A stretch of 64,000 nt of DNA from Clavibacter phaseoli (lineage in GTDB: Bacteria; Actinomycetota; Actinomycetes; Actinomycetales; Microbacteriaceae): assembly GCF_021922925.1 (NCBI RefSeq), contig NZ_CP040786.1, forward strand, positions 372,001-436,000. Reading direction: 5' to 3'. This document shows, one piece after another, positions 1 to 10,526 of this stretch (positions within the stretch are counted from its first letter, which is position 1; each line of letters begins with the position of its first letter). Position numbers and translations under genes: made by a program. Under the pieces are notes generated by a model. It was not told the DNA's origin and made no database searches. It worked only from the letters and a program-made list of their open reading frames with translations.

Positions 1-1
1 G

Positions 2-346
2 GTCGAGGTCCCGATCCACGTCGAGGGCGAGTCCTACCCCGGCACGATCCACAGCCTCGAGTACACGTCGATCACGGTCGAGGTCGAGGCCACGCACATC
101 CCCGAGCGCTTCGTCGTCTCCATCGAGGGCTTCGAGGAGGGCACGCAGGTCACGGCCGGCCAGGTCGACCTCCCCGCCGGCGCCACGCTGGTCACCGACC
201 CCGAGACGCTCGTTCTCGCCGTCTCCGTGCCGCAGCTCGACCTCACGACCGACGCGGTCGACGAGGACGTCGTGGCCGAGGGCGACGGCGACGTCGACGT
301 CACCGACGAGGGCGCCACCGGCGACCAGTCCGGCGACGACAAGTAG
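2..346 (+). CDS. rplY: 50S ribosomal protein L25/Ctc, C-terminal part
   Basis: The open frame enters from before the window and ends at TAG 344-346, giving 114 residues. It matches the beta-rich C-terminal (TL5) domain of general-stress L25 proteins: an alternating V/E/T strand region starting VEVPIH, then the conserved IPERF segment, and finally an acidic Asp/Glu/Gly tail typical of the long actinobacterial L25. L25 binds 5S rRNA in the large ribosomal subunit. The 5S-binding N-terminal domain lies outside the window. The next gene is pth, a common rplY-pth arrangement that links translation proteins, and a hairpin separates them here. Confidence 0.85.
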   Translation, partial: VEVPIHVEGESYPGTIHSLEYTSITVEVEATHIPERFVVSIEGFEEGTQVTAGQVDLPAGATLVTDPETLVLAVSVPQLDLTTDAVDEDVVAEGDGDVDVTDEGATGDQSGDDK

Positions 347-395
347 CGACATCCCGCGGCCCCGGCCGCGCGCACGACCAGCACGACAGCACCAC

Positions 396-444
396 GGAGC
401 CCGTCGGCCGCCGTCCGGGACACCGGCAGCGGCCGGCGGGCTCC
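396..444 (+). terminator. Possible rplY terminator hairpin
   Basis: A 14-bp stem with one G-T wobble (396-409 pairing with 431-444) encloses a loop of about 21 nt between rplY and pth. There is no U-tract, as is usual in this high-GC sequence. The large loop makes termination less certain than at the compact hairpins elsewhere in the window. Confidence 0.4.
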
Positions 445-487
445 GCGCATCCGCCCCGAGGATGCGACGACCAGGAGGAGAGCGCAC

Positions 488-1075
488 GTGGACGACCGGA
501 CCCTGCTCGTGGTCGGCCTCGGCAACCCCGGCCCGCAGTACGCGGGCACGCGGCACAACGTCGGCCAGATGGCGCTCGACGTGCTCGCGGACCGGATGCG
601 CGCCTCCTTCCGCTCGCACCGCGCCAACGCGCAGGTCGCGGAGGGGCGCGCGGTCCCCGGCGGGCCGAAGCTCATCCTCGCGAAGCCGAACTCGTTCATG
701 AACCTGTCCGGCGGGCCGGTCGCCAACCTCCTCAAGTACTTCTCGCTCGAGCCCGCGCAGCTCGTGGTGGCGCACGACGAGCTCGACATCCCGTTCGACG
801 CGATGAAGCTCAAGCAGGGCGGCGGGCACGGCGGCCACAACGGCATCCGCGACATCATCTCCTCCGCGGGCACGGGCGACTTCATGCGCGTGCGCATCGG
901 CATCGGCCGCCCGCCCGGCCGCCAGGACGCCGCCGACTTCGTGCTCAAGCCGTTCTCCTCCACCGAGCGGCAGGTGCTGCCCAACGTGCTGGAGGACGCG
1001 GCCGACGCCGTCGAGATGATCGCCGCCGACGGCCTCATCGCCGCGCAGCTGCGGTTCCACACCGCCGCGTCCTGA
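488..1075 (+). CDS. pth: Peptidyl-tRNA hydrolase
   Basis: This 195-residue protein is the usual length for Pth, the cytoplasmic esterase that releases peptides from prematurely dropped peptidyl-tRNA. Visible motifs are the N-terminal GLGNPG (10-15), the TRHN segment with catalytic His23, the KPNSFMNLSG loop, HDELD, and GGGHGGHNG further on. The GTG start at 488 is fixed by a strong AGGAGGAG ribosome-binding site at 473-480. It sits directly downstream of rplY and upstream of mfd, a conserved order in actinobacteria. Confidence 0.97.
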   Translation: MDDRTLLVVGLGNPGPQYAGTRHNVGQMALDVLADRMRASFRSHRANAQVAEGRAVPGGPKLILAKPNSFMNLSGGPVANLLKYFSLEPAQLVVAHDELDIPFDAMKLKQGGGHGGHNGIRDIISSAGTGDFMRVRIGIGRPPGRQDAADFVLKPFSSTERQVLPNVLEDAADAVEMIAADGLIAAQLRFHTAAS

Positions 1076-1151
1076 TCCGCCGGCCCGCCGCGGCACGCAC
1101 CCGATGCGTCCGCCCTCGGCGGACGACGCCGGCCCTGTCGGTGGCGGCGCG

Positions 1152-1157
1152 TACGAT
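1152..1157 (+). promoter_or_regulatory. -10 element for leaderless mfd transcript
   Basis: TACGAT lies 6 nt before the GTG at 1164 and no Shine-Dalgarno sequence is present. This spacing would put the transcription start at or next to the start codon. Confidence 0.5.
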
Positions 1158-1163
1158 CATCTG

Positions 1164-4100
1164 GTGATCCTCCAGGGCTTGATCCCGGCGCTCTCGCGCG
1201 CCTCCACGTTCGACGACGCCCTCGCATCGGCCTCCCGCGACGCCGACTTCTCCCTCACCGAGGGGCTCCAGGGGCCGCTGCTCGCGGGGCTCCTGCGCCA
1301 GCGCATCCAGCGCGGCATCCCGGGGTGCCTGCTCGTCGTCACCGCGACCGGCCGCGAGTCCGAGGGCATGCGCCGCAGCCTCGCCGCGGTGCTGCCGGAC
1401 GCCGAGATCCTCGAGTTCCCGGCCTGGGAGACGCTGCCGCACGAGCGCCTCAGCCCGAGCGCCGAGATCGTGGGCAAGCGGATCCACGCGCTCCGCCGCA
1501 TGGAGGCGTGGCACGCCGCGCTCGGCCAGGGCGCCCGCGAGGTGCCGGCCGCCGAGGTGCGCCCGCTCGTCATCGTCGCCTCGGTGCGCGCGGCCCTCCA
1601 GCCCGTGGCCGACAACCTCACCGAGCTGGCGCCCGTGCGGCTCGCCACCGGCAGCCGCGGCCACGACCTGTCCGAGCTCGCCGTGCGGCTCGTCGACCTC
1701 GCGTACTCGCGCGTCGACATGGTCACGCGCCGCGGCGAGTTCGCGGTGCGCGGCGGCATCCTCGACGTCTTCCCGCCCGTGTCAGACCACCCCGTGCGCG
1801 TCGAGTTCTTCGGCGACGAGGTCGACCAGATGCGGCCGTTCGCCGTCGCCGACCAGCGCTCCCTGGAGGAGACCGTCGACTCGGTCGAGCTGCCGCCGAG
1901 CCGCGAGCTGCTCCTGAGCGCGCCCGTGCGCCAGCGCGCCCGCGAGATGCAGCACGAGTTCCCGAACCTGCAGCAGATGCTCGCGAAGATCGCCGAGGGC
2001 ATCCCGGTGGAGGGCATGGAGTCGCTGGCCCCCGCGCTCGTCGACAGGCTCGTCCCTGTCACGCACTACCTGCCGGTCGACGCGGCCATCGCGGTGGTCT
2101 CGCCCGAGCGCGTCTCCACGCGCGCCCAGAGCCTCGCCGACACGAACCGCGAGTTCCTCGACGCCGCGTGGAACGCCGCGACCGCGGGCGCGCAGGCGCC
2201 CATCGACCTCGCGTCCGGCGACTTCCTCTCCCTCGGCCGCCTGCGCGACGCCCGCGGCCCGCGCCGCTGGTGGACCCTCTCGGGCTTCCAGGCCACCGAC
2301 GTGCTGCCGGAGGACCTGGGGATCGACGAGGTCATGACCGTGCGCATCCAGGCGGATCCCGTGCCGAGCTTCGCGGGCAACGCCGACGGCGCCATCGAGC
2401 ACGTGCGCGAGCGCCTCGCCGCCGGGTGGAGCGTGGGCGTCGTGGCCCAGGGATCCGGCCTCGTCGAGCGCGCCGACACCGTGCTGCGCGAGGCGGGCGT
2501 TCCGGCGCGCGTGGTCGAGGAGTTCCCGGCGGAGCCCGAGCCCGGCATCGCCTACCTGCTGCGCTCCGCCATCGACGCGGGCTTCGAGATGCCCGAGGTC
2601 AAGCTCGCGCTCCTCACCGAGAGCGAGTTCTACGGCCGCGCCGCCGGCTACGACAGCCGCCAGGTCAAGAAGCTCGCCACCCGGCGCAAGAACGTGGTGG
2701 ATCCGCTGCAGCTCAAGCCCGGCGACCACGTCGTGCACACCACGCACGGCATCGGCCGATTCGTGGAGCTCACGCAGCGCGAGGTCTCCTCCGGCGGCCG
2801 CAACGCCGTGAAGACCCGGCGCGAGTACCTCGTCATCGAGTACGCGCCCTCCAAGCGCGGCTACCCCGGCGACAAGCTCTTCGTGCCCACCGACCAGCTC
2901 GACCTCCTCAGCCGCTACGTCGGCGGGGAGGAGCCCGCCCTCAGCAAGATGGGCGGCAGCGACTGGGCCGCCGCCAAGGGCAAGGCGCGCCGGGCGGTCC
3001 GCGACATCGCGGTCGAGCTCGTGAAGCTCTACTCCGCGCGCATGGCGTCGCGCGGCCACTCCTTCCCGCCGGACACCCCGTGGCAGCGCGAGCTCGAGGA
3101 GGCGTTCCCCTTCATGGAGACGCCCGACCAGCTCACCGTCATCGACGAGGTCAAGCGCGACATGGAGAGCCCCATCCCCATGGACCGCCTGGTCTCGGGC
3201 GACGTCGGGTTCGGCAAGACCGAGATCGCCGTGCGCGCCGCGTTCAAGGCCGTGCAGGACGGCAAGCAGGTCGTGATGCTCGTACCCACGACGCTGCTCG
3301 TGAAGCAGCACTTCGAGACCTTCTCCGAGCGCTTCGCCGGCTTCCCCGTGCACCTGCGGCAGCTCAGCCGCTTCCAGACCGACAAGGAGTCGCGCGAGAC
3401 CGTCAAGGGCCTCGAGGACGGCTCGGTCGACGTGGTCATCGGCACCCACCGCCTGCTCACGGGCAGCATCGCGTTCAAGGACGTGGGGCTCGTCATCATC
3501 GACGAGGAGCAGCGGTTCGGCGTGGAGCACAAGGACGCCCTGAAGAAGCTCAAGGCCAACGTCGACATCCTGGCGATGTCGGCCACGCCGATCCCGCGCA
3601 CGCTCGAGATGGCGGTCACGGGCATCCGCGAGATGTCGACGCTCGCGACGCCGCCGGAGGACCGGCACCCCATCCTCACGTTCGTGGGCCCGAACAGCGA
3701 GAAGCAGATCGCCGCGGCCATCCGCCGCGAGCTGCTGCGCGAGGGCCAGGTGTTCTTCGTGCACAACCGCGTGTCGAGCATCAACCGGGTCGCGTCGGAG
3801 CTGGCGGAGCTCGTGCCCGAGGCTCGCGTCGCGGTCGCCCACGGCAAGATGAGCGAGGCGATGCTGGAGCAGGTCATCGTCGACTTCTGGGAGCGGAAGT
3901 TCGACGTGCTCGTGTCGACCACGATCATCGAGACCGGCCTCGACATCGCGAACGCGAACACGCTGATCATCGACCGGGCCGACAAGTACGGGCTCAGCCA
4001 GCTGCACCAGCTGCGCGGCCGCGTCGGCCGCGGGCGGGAGCGCGCGTACGCGTACTTCCTCTACGACGCCGACAAGCCGCTGTCCGAGACGGCGCACGAC

Positions 4101-4796
4101 CGCCTGTCCACCATCGCGGCGAACAACGAGCTGGGATCCGGCATGCAGGTCGCGCTCAAGGACCTCGAGATCCGCGGCGCGGGCAACCTCCTGGGCGGCG
4201 AGCAGTCCGGCCACATCCAGGGCGTCGGCTTCGACCTGTACCTCCGCATGATCGGCGAGGCCGTGTCGACCTTCCGCGGCGACGTCGCCGAGGGCCAGAC
4301 CGAGCTGCGGCTCGAGCTGCCGGTCGACGCGCACATCCCCGAGGAGTACGTCGACAGCGAGCGGCTGCGCCTCGAGGCCTACCAGAAGCTCTCCACGGCG
4401 GCCTCGCCCACGGCCACCGACGACCAGATCGACCGGGTCATCGAGGAGCTGTCCGACCGCTACGGCGAGCCGCCCGTCGAGGTCGACAACCTGGTGCGGG
4501 TCTCGCGCCTGCGTCGCGTCGCCCAGCGCGCGGGGCTCAGCGAGGTGGTCGCGATGGGGCCGAACCTGCGCATCGCGCCGGCGGACCTCGCGGACAGCAA
4601 GCAGGTGCGCCTGCAGCGCATGTACCCGGGCAGCCGCCTGTTCGCGCAGACCAACGCCGTGACGGTGCCGCTGCCCAAGCGCGACGGCGAGCCGCTGCCC
4701 GACGCCGAGCTGGTGGACTGGGTGCGCCAGCTGCTCGACGCCGTGTTCACGGTCGAGCCGGCGCCGGCCGCGAAGGAGTCCGCGCCCAAGGCGTGA
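1164..4796 (+). CDS. mfd: Transcription-repair coupling factor Mfd
   Basis: A 1210-residue superfamily 2 DNA translocase that removes RNA polymerase stalled at lesions and recruits UvrA. The N-terminal third is UvrB-like. The CarD-like RNA-polymerase-interaction domain begins near residue 516 (GDHVVHTTHGIGRF). The helicase core has Walker A (GDVGFGKTE, near 680), the DEEQ box (near 779) and the translocation motif GAGNLLGGEQSGH (near 1002). The frame is open from an ATG at 1104, but GTG 1164 is preferred: it begins the conserved part and has a TACGAT -10 box just upstream. It converges with nhaA 22 nt away. Confidence 0.97.
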   Translation: MILQGLIPALSRASTFDDALASASRDADFSLTEGLQGPLLAGLLRQRIQRGIPGCLLVVTATGRESEGMRRSLAAVLPDAEILEFPAWETLPHERLSPSAEIVGKRIHALRRMEAWHAALGQGAREVPAAEVRPLVIVASVRAALQPVADNLTELAPVRLATGSRGHDLSELAVRLVDLAYSRVDMVTRRGEFAVRGGILDVFPPVSDHPVRVEFFGDEVDQMRPFAVADQRSLEETVDSVELPPSRELLLSAPVRQRAREMQHEFPNLQQMLAKIAEGIPVEGMESLAPALVDRLVPVTHYLPVDAAIAVVSPERVSTRAQSLADTNREFLDAAWNAATAGAQAPIDLASGDFLSLGRLRDARGPRRWWTLSGFQATDVLPEDLGIDEVMTVRIQADPVPSFAGNADGAIEHVRERLAAGWSVGVVAQGSGLVERADTVLREAGVPARVVEEFPAEPEPGIAYLLRSAIDAGFEMPEVKLALLTESEFYGRAAGYDSRQVKKLATRRKNVVDPLQLKPGDHVVHTTHGIGRFVELTQREVSSGGRNAVKTRREYLVIEYAPSKRGYPGDKLFVPTDQLDLLSRYVGGEEPALSKMGGSDWAAAKGKARRAVRDIAVELVKLYSARMASRGHSFPPDTPWQRELEEAFPFMETPDQLTVIDEVKRDMESPIPMDRLVSGDVGFGKTEIAVRAAFKAVQDGKQVVMLVPTTLLVKQHFETFSERFAGFPVHLRQLSRFQTDKESRETVKGLEDGSVDVVIGTHRLLTGSIAFKDVGLVIIDEEQRFGVEHKDALKKLKANVDILAMSATPIPRTLEMAVTGIREMSTLATPPEDRHPILTFVGPNSEKQIAAAIRRELLREGQVFFVHNRVSSINRVASELAELVPEARVAVAHGKMSEAMLEQVIVDFWERKFDVLVSTTIIETGLDIANANTLIIDRADKYGLSQLHQLRGRVGRGRERAYAYFLYDADKPLSETAHDRLSTIAANNELGSGMQVALKDLEIRGAGNLLGGEQSGHIQGVGFDLYLRMIGEAVSTFRGDVAEGQTELRLELPVDAHIPEEYVDSERLRLEAYQKLSTAASPTATDDQIDRVIEELSDRYGEPPVEVDNLVRVSRLRRVAQRAGLSEVVAMGPNLRIAPADLADSKQVRLQRMYPGSRLFAQTNAVTVPLPKRDGEPLPDAELVDWVRQLLDAVFTVEPAPAAKESAPKA

Positions 4797-4818
4797 CCGA
4801 CGACGGGCCGGTCGGCGC

Positions 4819-6054
4819 CTAGGCGCGGGCCGGTTCGCCGTCCGCGTGCGCGGGGAAGTCGTCGCGCGTCGCGTCGTCGTCGCCGTCGTCCGCGGAGGAG
4901 CCGTCGCGGCGGGCGCGGCGGCTCCGGATCGAGAGCGTCACGGCGGCGGCGACGATGGCCACGCCGGATCCGAGCAGCACCGCGAGCGTGCCCTCGTCGC
5001 GCACCTCGTCGAGGCCCGCGAACGCGAGCTCGCTCATCAGCAGCGACACCGTGAAGCCGATGCCGCCGAGGAGGGACACGGTCACGAGGTCGGGCACGGC
5101 GAGCCCCCCGGCGGATCCGCGGCGCCGCGCGACCCACGCCCCGAGCAGCCCGCCGGCGGTGATCCCGACGAGCTTGCCGAGCGGCAGCGCGAGCGCGATG
5201 CCCCAGAAGGCGGGCGCGAGCTCCGCGAGGCCGATCGCGGGGATCGCGACGAGCGCGGCCGAGAACGCGAACAGCGGCAGGACGATCCCGTTGGAGGCGG
5301 GCTCGAGCGCGTGCGCGGCGCGGAGGCCGGAGAGGCGGGGGAGCGCGAAGCCGAGCGCGACGCCGGCGATGGTCGCGTGGATCCCCGACGAGAGCGTCGC
5401 CCACCAGGTCACCAGCGCGATGAGCACCAGCAGCGCGACCACGGCGACCCGCGCGGCGCCCGCGCGCCCGACGCCCAGCCGGCCGACCACCGCGAAGAGG
5501 ACGACGCCCGCGACCGCGAGGGCGAGCGCGCCCAGGTCGAGGTCGGTCGTGAAGAAGACCGCGATGATCCCGATGGCGATGAGGTCGTCGAGCACCGCGA
5601 GCGCCAGGAGGAACACGCGGACGGCCGCGGGCAGCCCGCGGCCGAACACCGCGAGGACGCCCAGCGCGAAGGCGATGTCGGTCGCGGTCGGCACGGGCCA
5701 GCCGCGCTCGAGGCCGCTACCCGCCGTGATCGCGAGGTAGACGCCCGCGGGCACCACGACGCCGCCGACCGCGGCGATGGCGGGCACGAGCGCGCGCGAG
5801 ACGCTGTTCAGCCCGCCGGCCAGGAACTCGTGCTTGAGCTCGACCGCGACGATGAAGAAGAAGACGACGAGCAGGCCGTCGCTGACCCAGTGCCGGAGCG
5901 ACAGGTCGACGCCGATCGCGGGGAGGGCGAGGTGCCCGTCGGCCCACGCGATCAGGCCGGGTCCGGCGGGCGTGTTCGCGACGACGAGGCCGACGACGGC
6001 CGCGAGGAGCAGGAGCCCGGCGGCGACGCGCTCGGAGCGGATGAGGGAGGTCAT
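4819..6054 (-). CDS. nhaA: Na+/H+ antiporter NhaA
   Basis: A 411-residue polytopic inner-membrane protein that exchanges sodium for protons for pH and salt homeostasis. It shows the family signature TDIAFALG (125-132) and the ion-binding aspartate pair in LDDLIAIG (Asp156-Asp157), with about eleven hydrophobic helices. The C-terminal tail (roughly the last 40 residues) is hydrophilic, with clusters of Arg, Asp and Ala. The ATG start is preceded by GGAAGG on the reverse strand. It is transcribed alone, convergent to mfd and divergent from mazG. Confidence 0.95.
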   Translation of the reverse strand: MTSLIRSERVAAGLLLLAAVVGLVVANTPAGPGLIAWADGHLALPAIGVDLSLRHWVSDGLLVVFFFIVAVELKHEFLAGGLNSVSRALVPAIAAVGGVVVPAGVYLAITAGSGLERGWPVPTATDIAFALGVLAVFGRGLPAAVRVFLLALAVLDDLIAIGIIAVFFTTDLDLGALALAVAGVVLFAVVGRLGVGRAGAARVAVVALLVLIALVTWWATLSSGIHATIAGVALGFALPRLSGLRAAHALEPASNGIVLPLFAFSAALVAIPAIGLAELAPAFWGIALALPLGKLVGITAGGLLGAWVARRRGSAGGLAVPDLVTVSLLGGIGFTVSLLMSELAFAGLDEVRDEGTLAVLLGSGVAIVAAAVTLSIRSRRARRDGSSADDGDDDATRDDFPAHADGEPARA

Positions 6055-6148
6055 GGGGCCTTCCGGGGTCGGGGGATGGGGAGACGGTCACCCGCCGCCG
6101 ACCAGACTTCCCGGCACACCGACCATCAGCCTACCGGGGGCCCGGTGC

Positions 6149-6154
6149 GAGGAT
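6149..6154 (+). promoter_or_regulatory. Weak -10 element for mazG
   Basis: GAGGAT stands 6 nt before the ATG at 6161. It matches the spacing of the leaderless promoters elsewhere in the window, but the first base is G instead of T, so confidence is lower. Confidence 0.3.
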
Positions 6155-6160
6155 GGCGGG

Positions 6161-6946
6161 ATGAGCGAGCCCGCGTCCCCGTCCGCATCCGCCGCCACGT
6201 CGGGATCCGAGGGCGCGTCCGCCGCCGTCGCGGAGCTCGCCGCCGCGATGGCCGTCCTCCGGGCTCCCGACGGCTGCGTCTGGAACCGCGGGATGACGCA
6301 CCGGACCCTCGTGCCGTACCTCCTCGAGGAGAGCCACGAGCTCGTCGAGGCCATCGAGACCGACGACGTGCCCGGCATGCGCGAGGAGCTCGCCGACGTG
6401 CTCCTCCAGGTCGTCTTCCACGCCGACATCGCGCGCACCGAGGGCGAGGGGTTCGACCTCGCCGACGTCGCCCGCACCGCCACCGAGAAGATGGTGCGCC
6501 GCCACCCGCACGTCTTCGGCGACGAGCGCGCCGACACCGTCGAGGAGGTCCTGCGCGTCTGGGGCGCCGCCAAGGACCGCGAGAAGTCGGCGCGCACGAG
6601 CGTCGTCGACGGGATCCCGATGGGCATGCCGTCCCTCGCGCTCGCCGACAAGCTGCTCGGCCGGGCGGAGCGCGTCGGCCTGCTGGAGGCGGACGCGCCG
6701 GCCGCCATCCCCGTCGACGACGAGGACGACCTCGGTCGGCTGCTCCTCGCGGTCGTGGTCTCCGCCAGGTCGCGGGGGCTCGACGCGGAGCGCGCGCTCC
6801 GGACGACGCTGCGCTCGCTGACCGCGGAGATCCAGGCGACGGAGATCCCTGCGGCGGAGATCCCTGCGGCGGAGTCGGCCCCCGGAGCGGGCCTGGACGA
6901 CGACGAGGGCGACGACGCGTCCCCCGTCGCGGGCCGGACCGCCTGA
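6161..6946 (+). CDS. mazG: MazG family nucleoside triphosphate pyrophosphohydrolase
   Basis: A 261-residue protein of the MazG house-cleaning family, which hydrolyses (d)NTPs to NMP and pyrophosphate. It carries the EESHE metal-binding motif (EExxE), the second acidic motif EELADVLLQ, and the typical RRHPHVFG segment, followed by VWGAAKDREK. Only one well-formed MazG domain is visible. The C-terminal region ends in an Ala/Glu/Asp-rich low-complexity tail that includes a short direct repeat (IPAAE twice, DNA 6846-6873). ATG 6161 is chosen because the conserved domain starts soon after it and a -10-like box precedes it. Confidence 0.9.
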   Translation: MSEPASPSASAATSGSEGASAAVAELAAAMAVLRAPDGCVWNRGMTHRTLVPYLLEESHELVEAIETDDVPGMREELADVLLQVVFHADIARTEGEGFDLADVARTATEKMVRRHPHVFGDERADTVEEVLRVWGAAKDREKSARTSVVDGIPMGMPSLALADKLLGRAERVGLLEADAPAAIPVDDEDDLGRLLLAVVVSARSRGLDAERALRTTLRSLTAEIQATEIPAAEIPAAESAPGAGLDDDEGDDASPVAGRTA

Positions 6947-7089
6947 GGCGGTCTCCGGCCCGCGGGGGCGCCACCCGGGATTTACCCGATCCCGGGCCGC
7001 CACGTCCGTCGTCTCCACCCGAAGGAGACGGCGGACAGATCTGGGCGATCACACGGTAACGGCCTTCGCCACCTGTCCATCACGCTTGT

Positions 7090-7095
7090 TATGGT
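7090..7095 (+). promoter_or_regulatory. -10 element for leaderless TetR gene
   Basis: TATGGT is followed by 6 nt and the GTG at 7102, with no ribosome-binding site. Confidence 0.45.
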
Positions 7096-7101
7096 GAGGT
7101 C

Positions 7102-7728
7102 GTGGCAGCCCCGGATCCGCATCGCCGCCAGGACCTGCTGGCCCACATCCTCGACCACCTCCGTGCGCACCCGCTCCAGTCCGTGACCTTCCGCGGGCTC
7201 GCCGACGCGCTCGGCGAGAGCACCTTCGTGCTCGTCTACCACTTCGGTTCCAAGGAGCGGCTGCTCGAGGCCGCGATGGACGCCATCGACCACCGCCAGG
7301 CGGAGATGGTGGAGGGCGACCCCGGCGCGATCCGGCCCGACGAGCTGCGCGAGTGGGCGACCCGGGCCTGGAGCTGGCGCCTGACGGACGTGAACCGCGA
7401 CTTCCAGCGCCTCGAGTTCGAGGCCGCGCTCCTCCGCACGCGCGACGGCGTCGTCCGGCCGCACGCCATCGCGAGCGTCTCCGCGTGGCGCCGCTTCGGC
7501 CTCGAGTGGATGCTCGCCCACGGCGTCCCCGAGGACGTCGCCGTCGACACGGCCGACCTCCTGCAGGCCGGCTCCTACGGCCTGCAGTTCGACTTCGTGA
7601 TCTCGGGCGACCGCGACCGGGCCATGCGCGGCTTCGAGGCGCTCATCGACGCGTTCACGCCGCGCATCGAGCCGTGGCTCGACCCGGGGGAGGAGGCGGG
7701 GCCGCCGGGGACGCGGCCCGCCGCCTGA
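7102..7728 (+). CDS. TetR family transcriptional regulator
   Basis: A 208-residue protein with a TetR-type N-terminal helix-turn-helix at about residues 10-56 (FRGLADALGESTFVLVYHF, then GSKERLLEAA). An all-helical ligand-binding domain follows. The likely role is repression of a transport or detoxification gene. The target is unknown because its downstream neighbour is hisS and no obvious partner gene is adjacent. Its TGA at 7726-7728 directly abuts the -10 box of hisS. The GTG start has a TATGGT box 6 nt upstream. Confidence 0.85.
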   Translation: MAAPDPHRRQDLLAHILDHLRAHPLQSVTFRGLADALGESTFVLVYHFGSKERLLEAAMDAIDHRQAEMVEGDPGAIRPDELREWATRAWSWRLTDVNRDFQRLEFEAALLRTRDGVVRPHAIASVSAWRRFGLEWMLAHGVPEDVAVDTADLLQAGSYGLQFDFVISGDRDRAMRGFEALIDAFTPRIEPWLDPGEEAGPPGTRPAA

Positions 7729-7734
7729 CAGAAT
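7729..7734 (+). promoter_or_regulatory. -10 element for leaderless hisS
   Basis: CAGAAT immediately follows the TetR stop codon and stands 6 nt before the hisS ATG at 7741. The first base departs from the TANNNT consensus. Confidence 0.35.
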
Positions 7735-7740
7735 CGGGGG

Positions 7741-9048
7741 ATGCCCCAGCAGATCACGCCGCCCCGCGGCATGCGCGACTTCCTGCCCGCCGAGAAGGCC
7801 CGCCGCGAGCAGGCGCTCGCGATCATCCGCCGCACCTACCGCGCGCACGGCTTCGACGAGATCGAGACCCCCGTGGTCGAGGAGTCCGGCCGGCTGCACG
7901 CGGGCCTCGGCGGCGACAACGAGAAGCTCGCCTACTCGGTGCTGAAGCGCGGCCTCTCCGGCGACGACCTGCACGCGGCCGCCGACGCCGGCGACGTCCT
8001 CGCGCTCTCCGACCTCGGGCTGCGCTTCGACCTCACGGTGCCGCTCGCGCGCTTCTACGCGTCGCACCGCGCGGAGCTGCCGGGCGTCTTCCGGGCGATC
8101 CAGGCCGCCCCCGTCTGGCGCGCCGAGCGACCGCAGAAGGGCCGCTACCGCCAGTTCATGCAGTGCGACATCGACATCATCGGCGAGGCCGGCCAGCTGG
8201 CCGAGGTCGAGCTGATCTCCGCCACCGCGGCGACGCTGGCGGCCCTCGGCCTCACCGGCTGCACCATCCGCGTGAACGACCGGCGCATCCTCGCGGGGAT
8301 CCTCGACTTCTGCGGCTTCGCGCCCGACCGCCAGGCGCAGGCGCTCATCAGCATCGACAAGCTCGACAAGATCGGCGCGGCGGGCGTCGTGGCGGAGCTC
8401 GCCGAGGGCGGCGCGGACGCGGCGGCCGTGCTCGGCGGGATCCTCGAGCGCATCGAGCCCGCGCTCGCCGACGGCGGCGTGCCGCTCACGGCCGAGGCCA
8501 TCACCGGGATCCTCCCCGCGGGCGTCGACCCCGACGCGGTGGCCGACCTCGAGACCCTGGCGGACGCGCTCGTCGGCCTGCCCGACGGCGTCACGCTCCG
8601 CTTCGACCCGACGCTCGTGCGCGGCATGGGCTACTACACGGGCACGATCTTCGAGATCGCGCACCCCGCGTCCGGCAGCTCGGTCGGCGGCGGCGGCCGC
8701 TACGACGGCATGATCGGCCGCTTCCTCGGCCAGGACGTGCCGGCGGCCGGCTTCTCGATCGGCTTCGAGCGGATCGTCGACCTGGCGGTGCTGCCCGAGG
8801 CGGAGGACACCGACGCCATCGCCCTCGTGCACGACAGGCGGACCCCGGTCCAGGTGCTCGCGCGCCTCAAGGCCGAGCTCGTCGCCTCGGGCCGGCGCGT
8901 GCGCCTGGAGCCGCGCCCGAAGAACGTCGCGCCGCTCCTCGAGGCGCTCAAGCGGCAGGGCTTCCGCACGTTCGCGGCCGTCGACGCCGACACGTCCGGC
9001 GCCGCGTCCCTCCAGGAGCGCCCGCTCGACGGCGGCCCGCGCGGCTGA
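7741..9048 (+). CDS. hisS: Histidine--tRNA ligase (eukaryote/archaea-like form)
   Basis: A 435-residue class II aminoacyl-tRNA synthetase that charges tRNA-His. It has the opening PPRGMRDFLP, motif 2 (APVWRAERPQKGRYRQF), the histidine-binding segment RGMGYYTGTIFEI, motif 3 (GGGGRYDGMIGRF, GFSIGFERI) and a C-terminal anticodon-binding domain from about residue 345. The ATP-site region reads GLRFDLTVPLARFYA, the form usual in eukaryotic and archaeal enzymes, not the LRPEGTAG form of typical bacterial and mycobacterial HisRS. ATG 7741 follows a CAGAAT box. eno lies downstream with its own promoter. Confidence 0.93.
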   Translation: MPQQITPPRGMRDFLPAEKARREQALAIIRRTYRAHGFDEIETPVVEESGRLHAGLGGDNEKLAYSVLKRGLSGDDLHAAADAGDVLALSDLGLRFDLTVPLARFYASHRAELPGVFRAIQAAPVWRAERPQKGRYRQFMQCDIDIIGEAGQLAEVELISATAATLAALGLTGCTIRVNDRRILAGILDFCGFAPDRQAQALISIDKLDKIGAAGVVAELAEGGADAAAVLGGILERIEPALADGGVPLTAEAITGILPAGVDPDAVADLETLADALVGLPDGVTLRFDPTLVRGMGYYTGTIFEIAHPASGSSVGGGGRYDGMIGRFLGQDVPAAGFSIGFERIVDLAVLPEAEDTDAIALVHDRRTPVQVLARLKAELVASGRRVRLEPRPKNVAPLLEALKRQGFRTFAAVDADTSGAASLQERPLDGGPRG

Positions 9049-9112
9049 TCCGCCACCTGCGCGACACCTGCGCGCAGGCCCCGCCGCCCCCGGCCCGGAA
9101 GGGCCCCGCGGC

Positions 9113-10444
<1,332 letters not shown>

Positions 10445-10451
10445 TCCGGCC

Positions 10452-10484
10452 GGTCCGCCCGCGCCACCACGGCGCGGGCGGACC
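10452..10484 (+). terminator. eno terminator hairpin
   Basis: A perfect 14-bp GC-rich stem with a 5-nt ACCAC loop begins 8 nt after the eno stop and has no U-tract. Confidence 0.7.
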
Positions 10485-10526
10485 GCCGTCCACCCGCACG
10501 ACCGATCCGCACACGAAGGAGGACCG

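Noticed and set aside
1104..4796. Long open frames on other frames across mfd and other GC-rich genes
   Set aside because: Very high third-position GC leaves alternate frames open. These frames are Arg/Ala/Gly-rich, have no domain and overlap conserved genes.
6841..6875. Direct repeat of about 15 nt in mazG
   Set aside because: It encodes IPAAE twice in a low-complexity C-terminal tail. It is a simple slippage repeat, not a mobile element or CRISPR.
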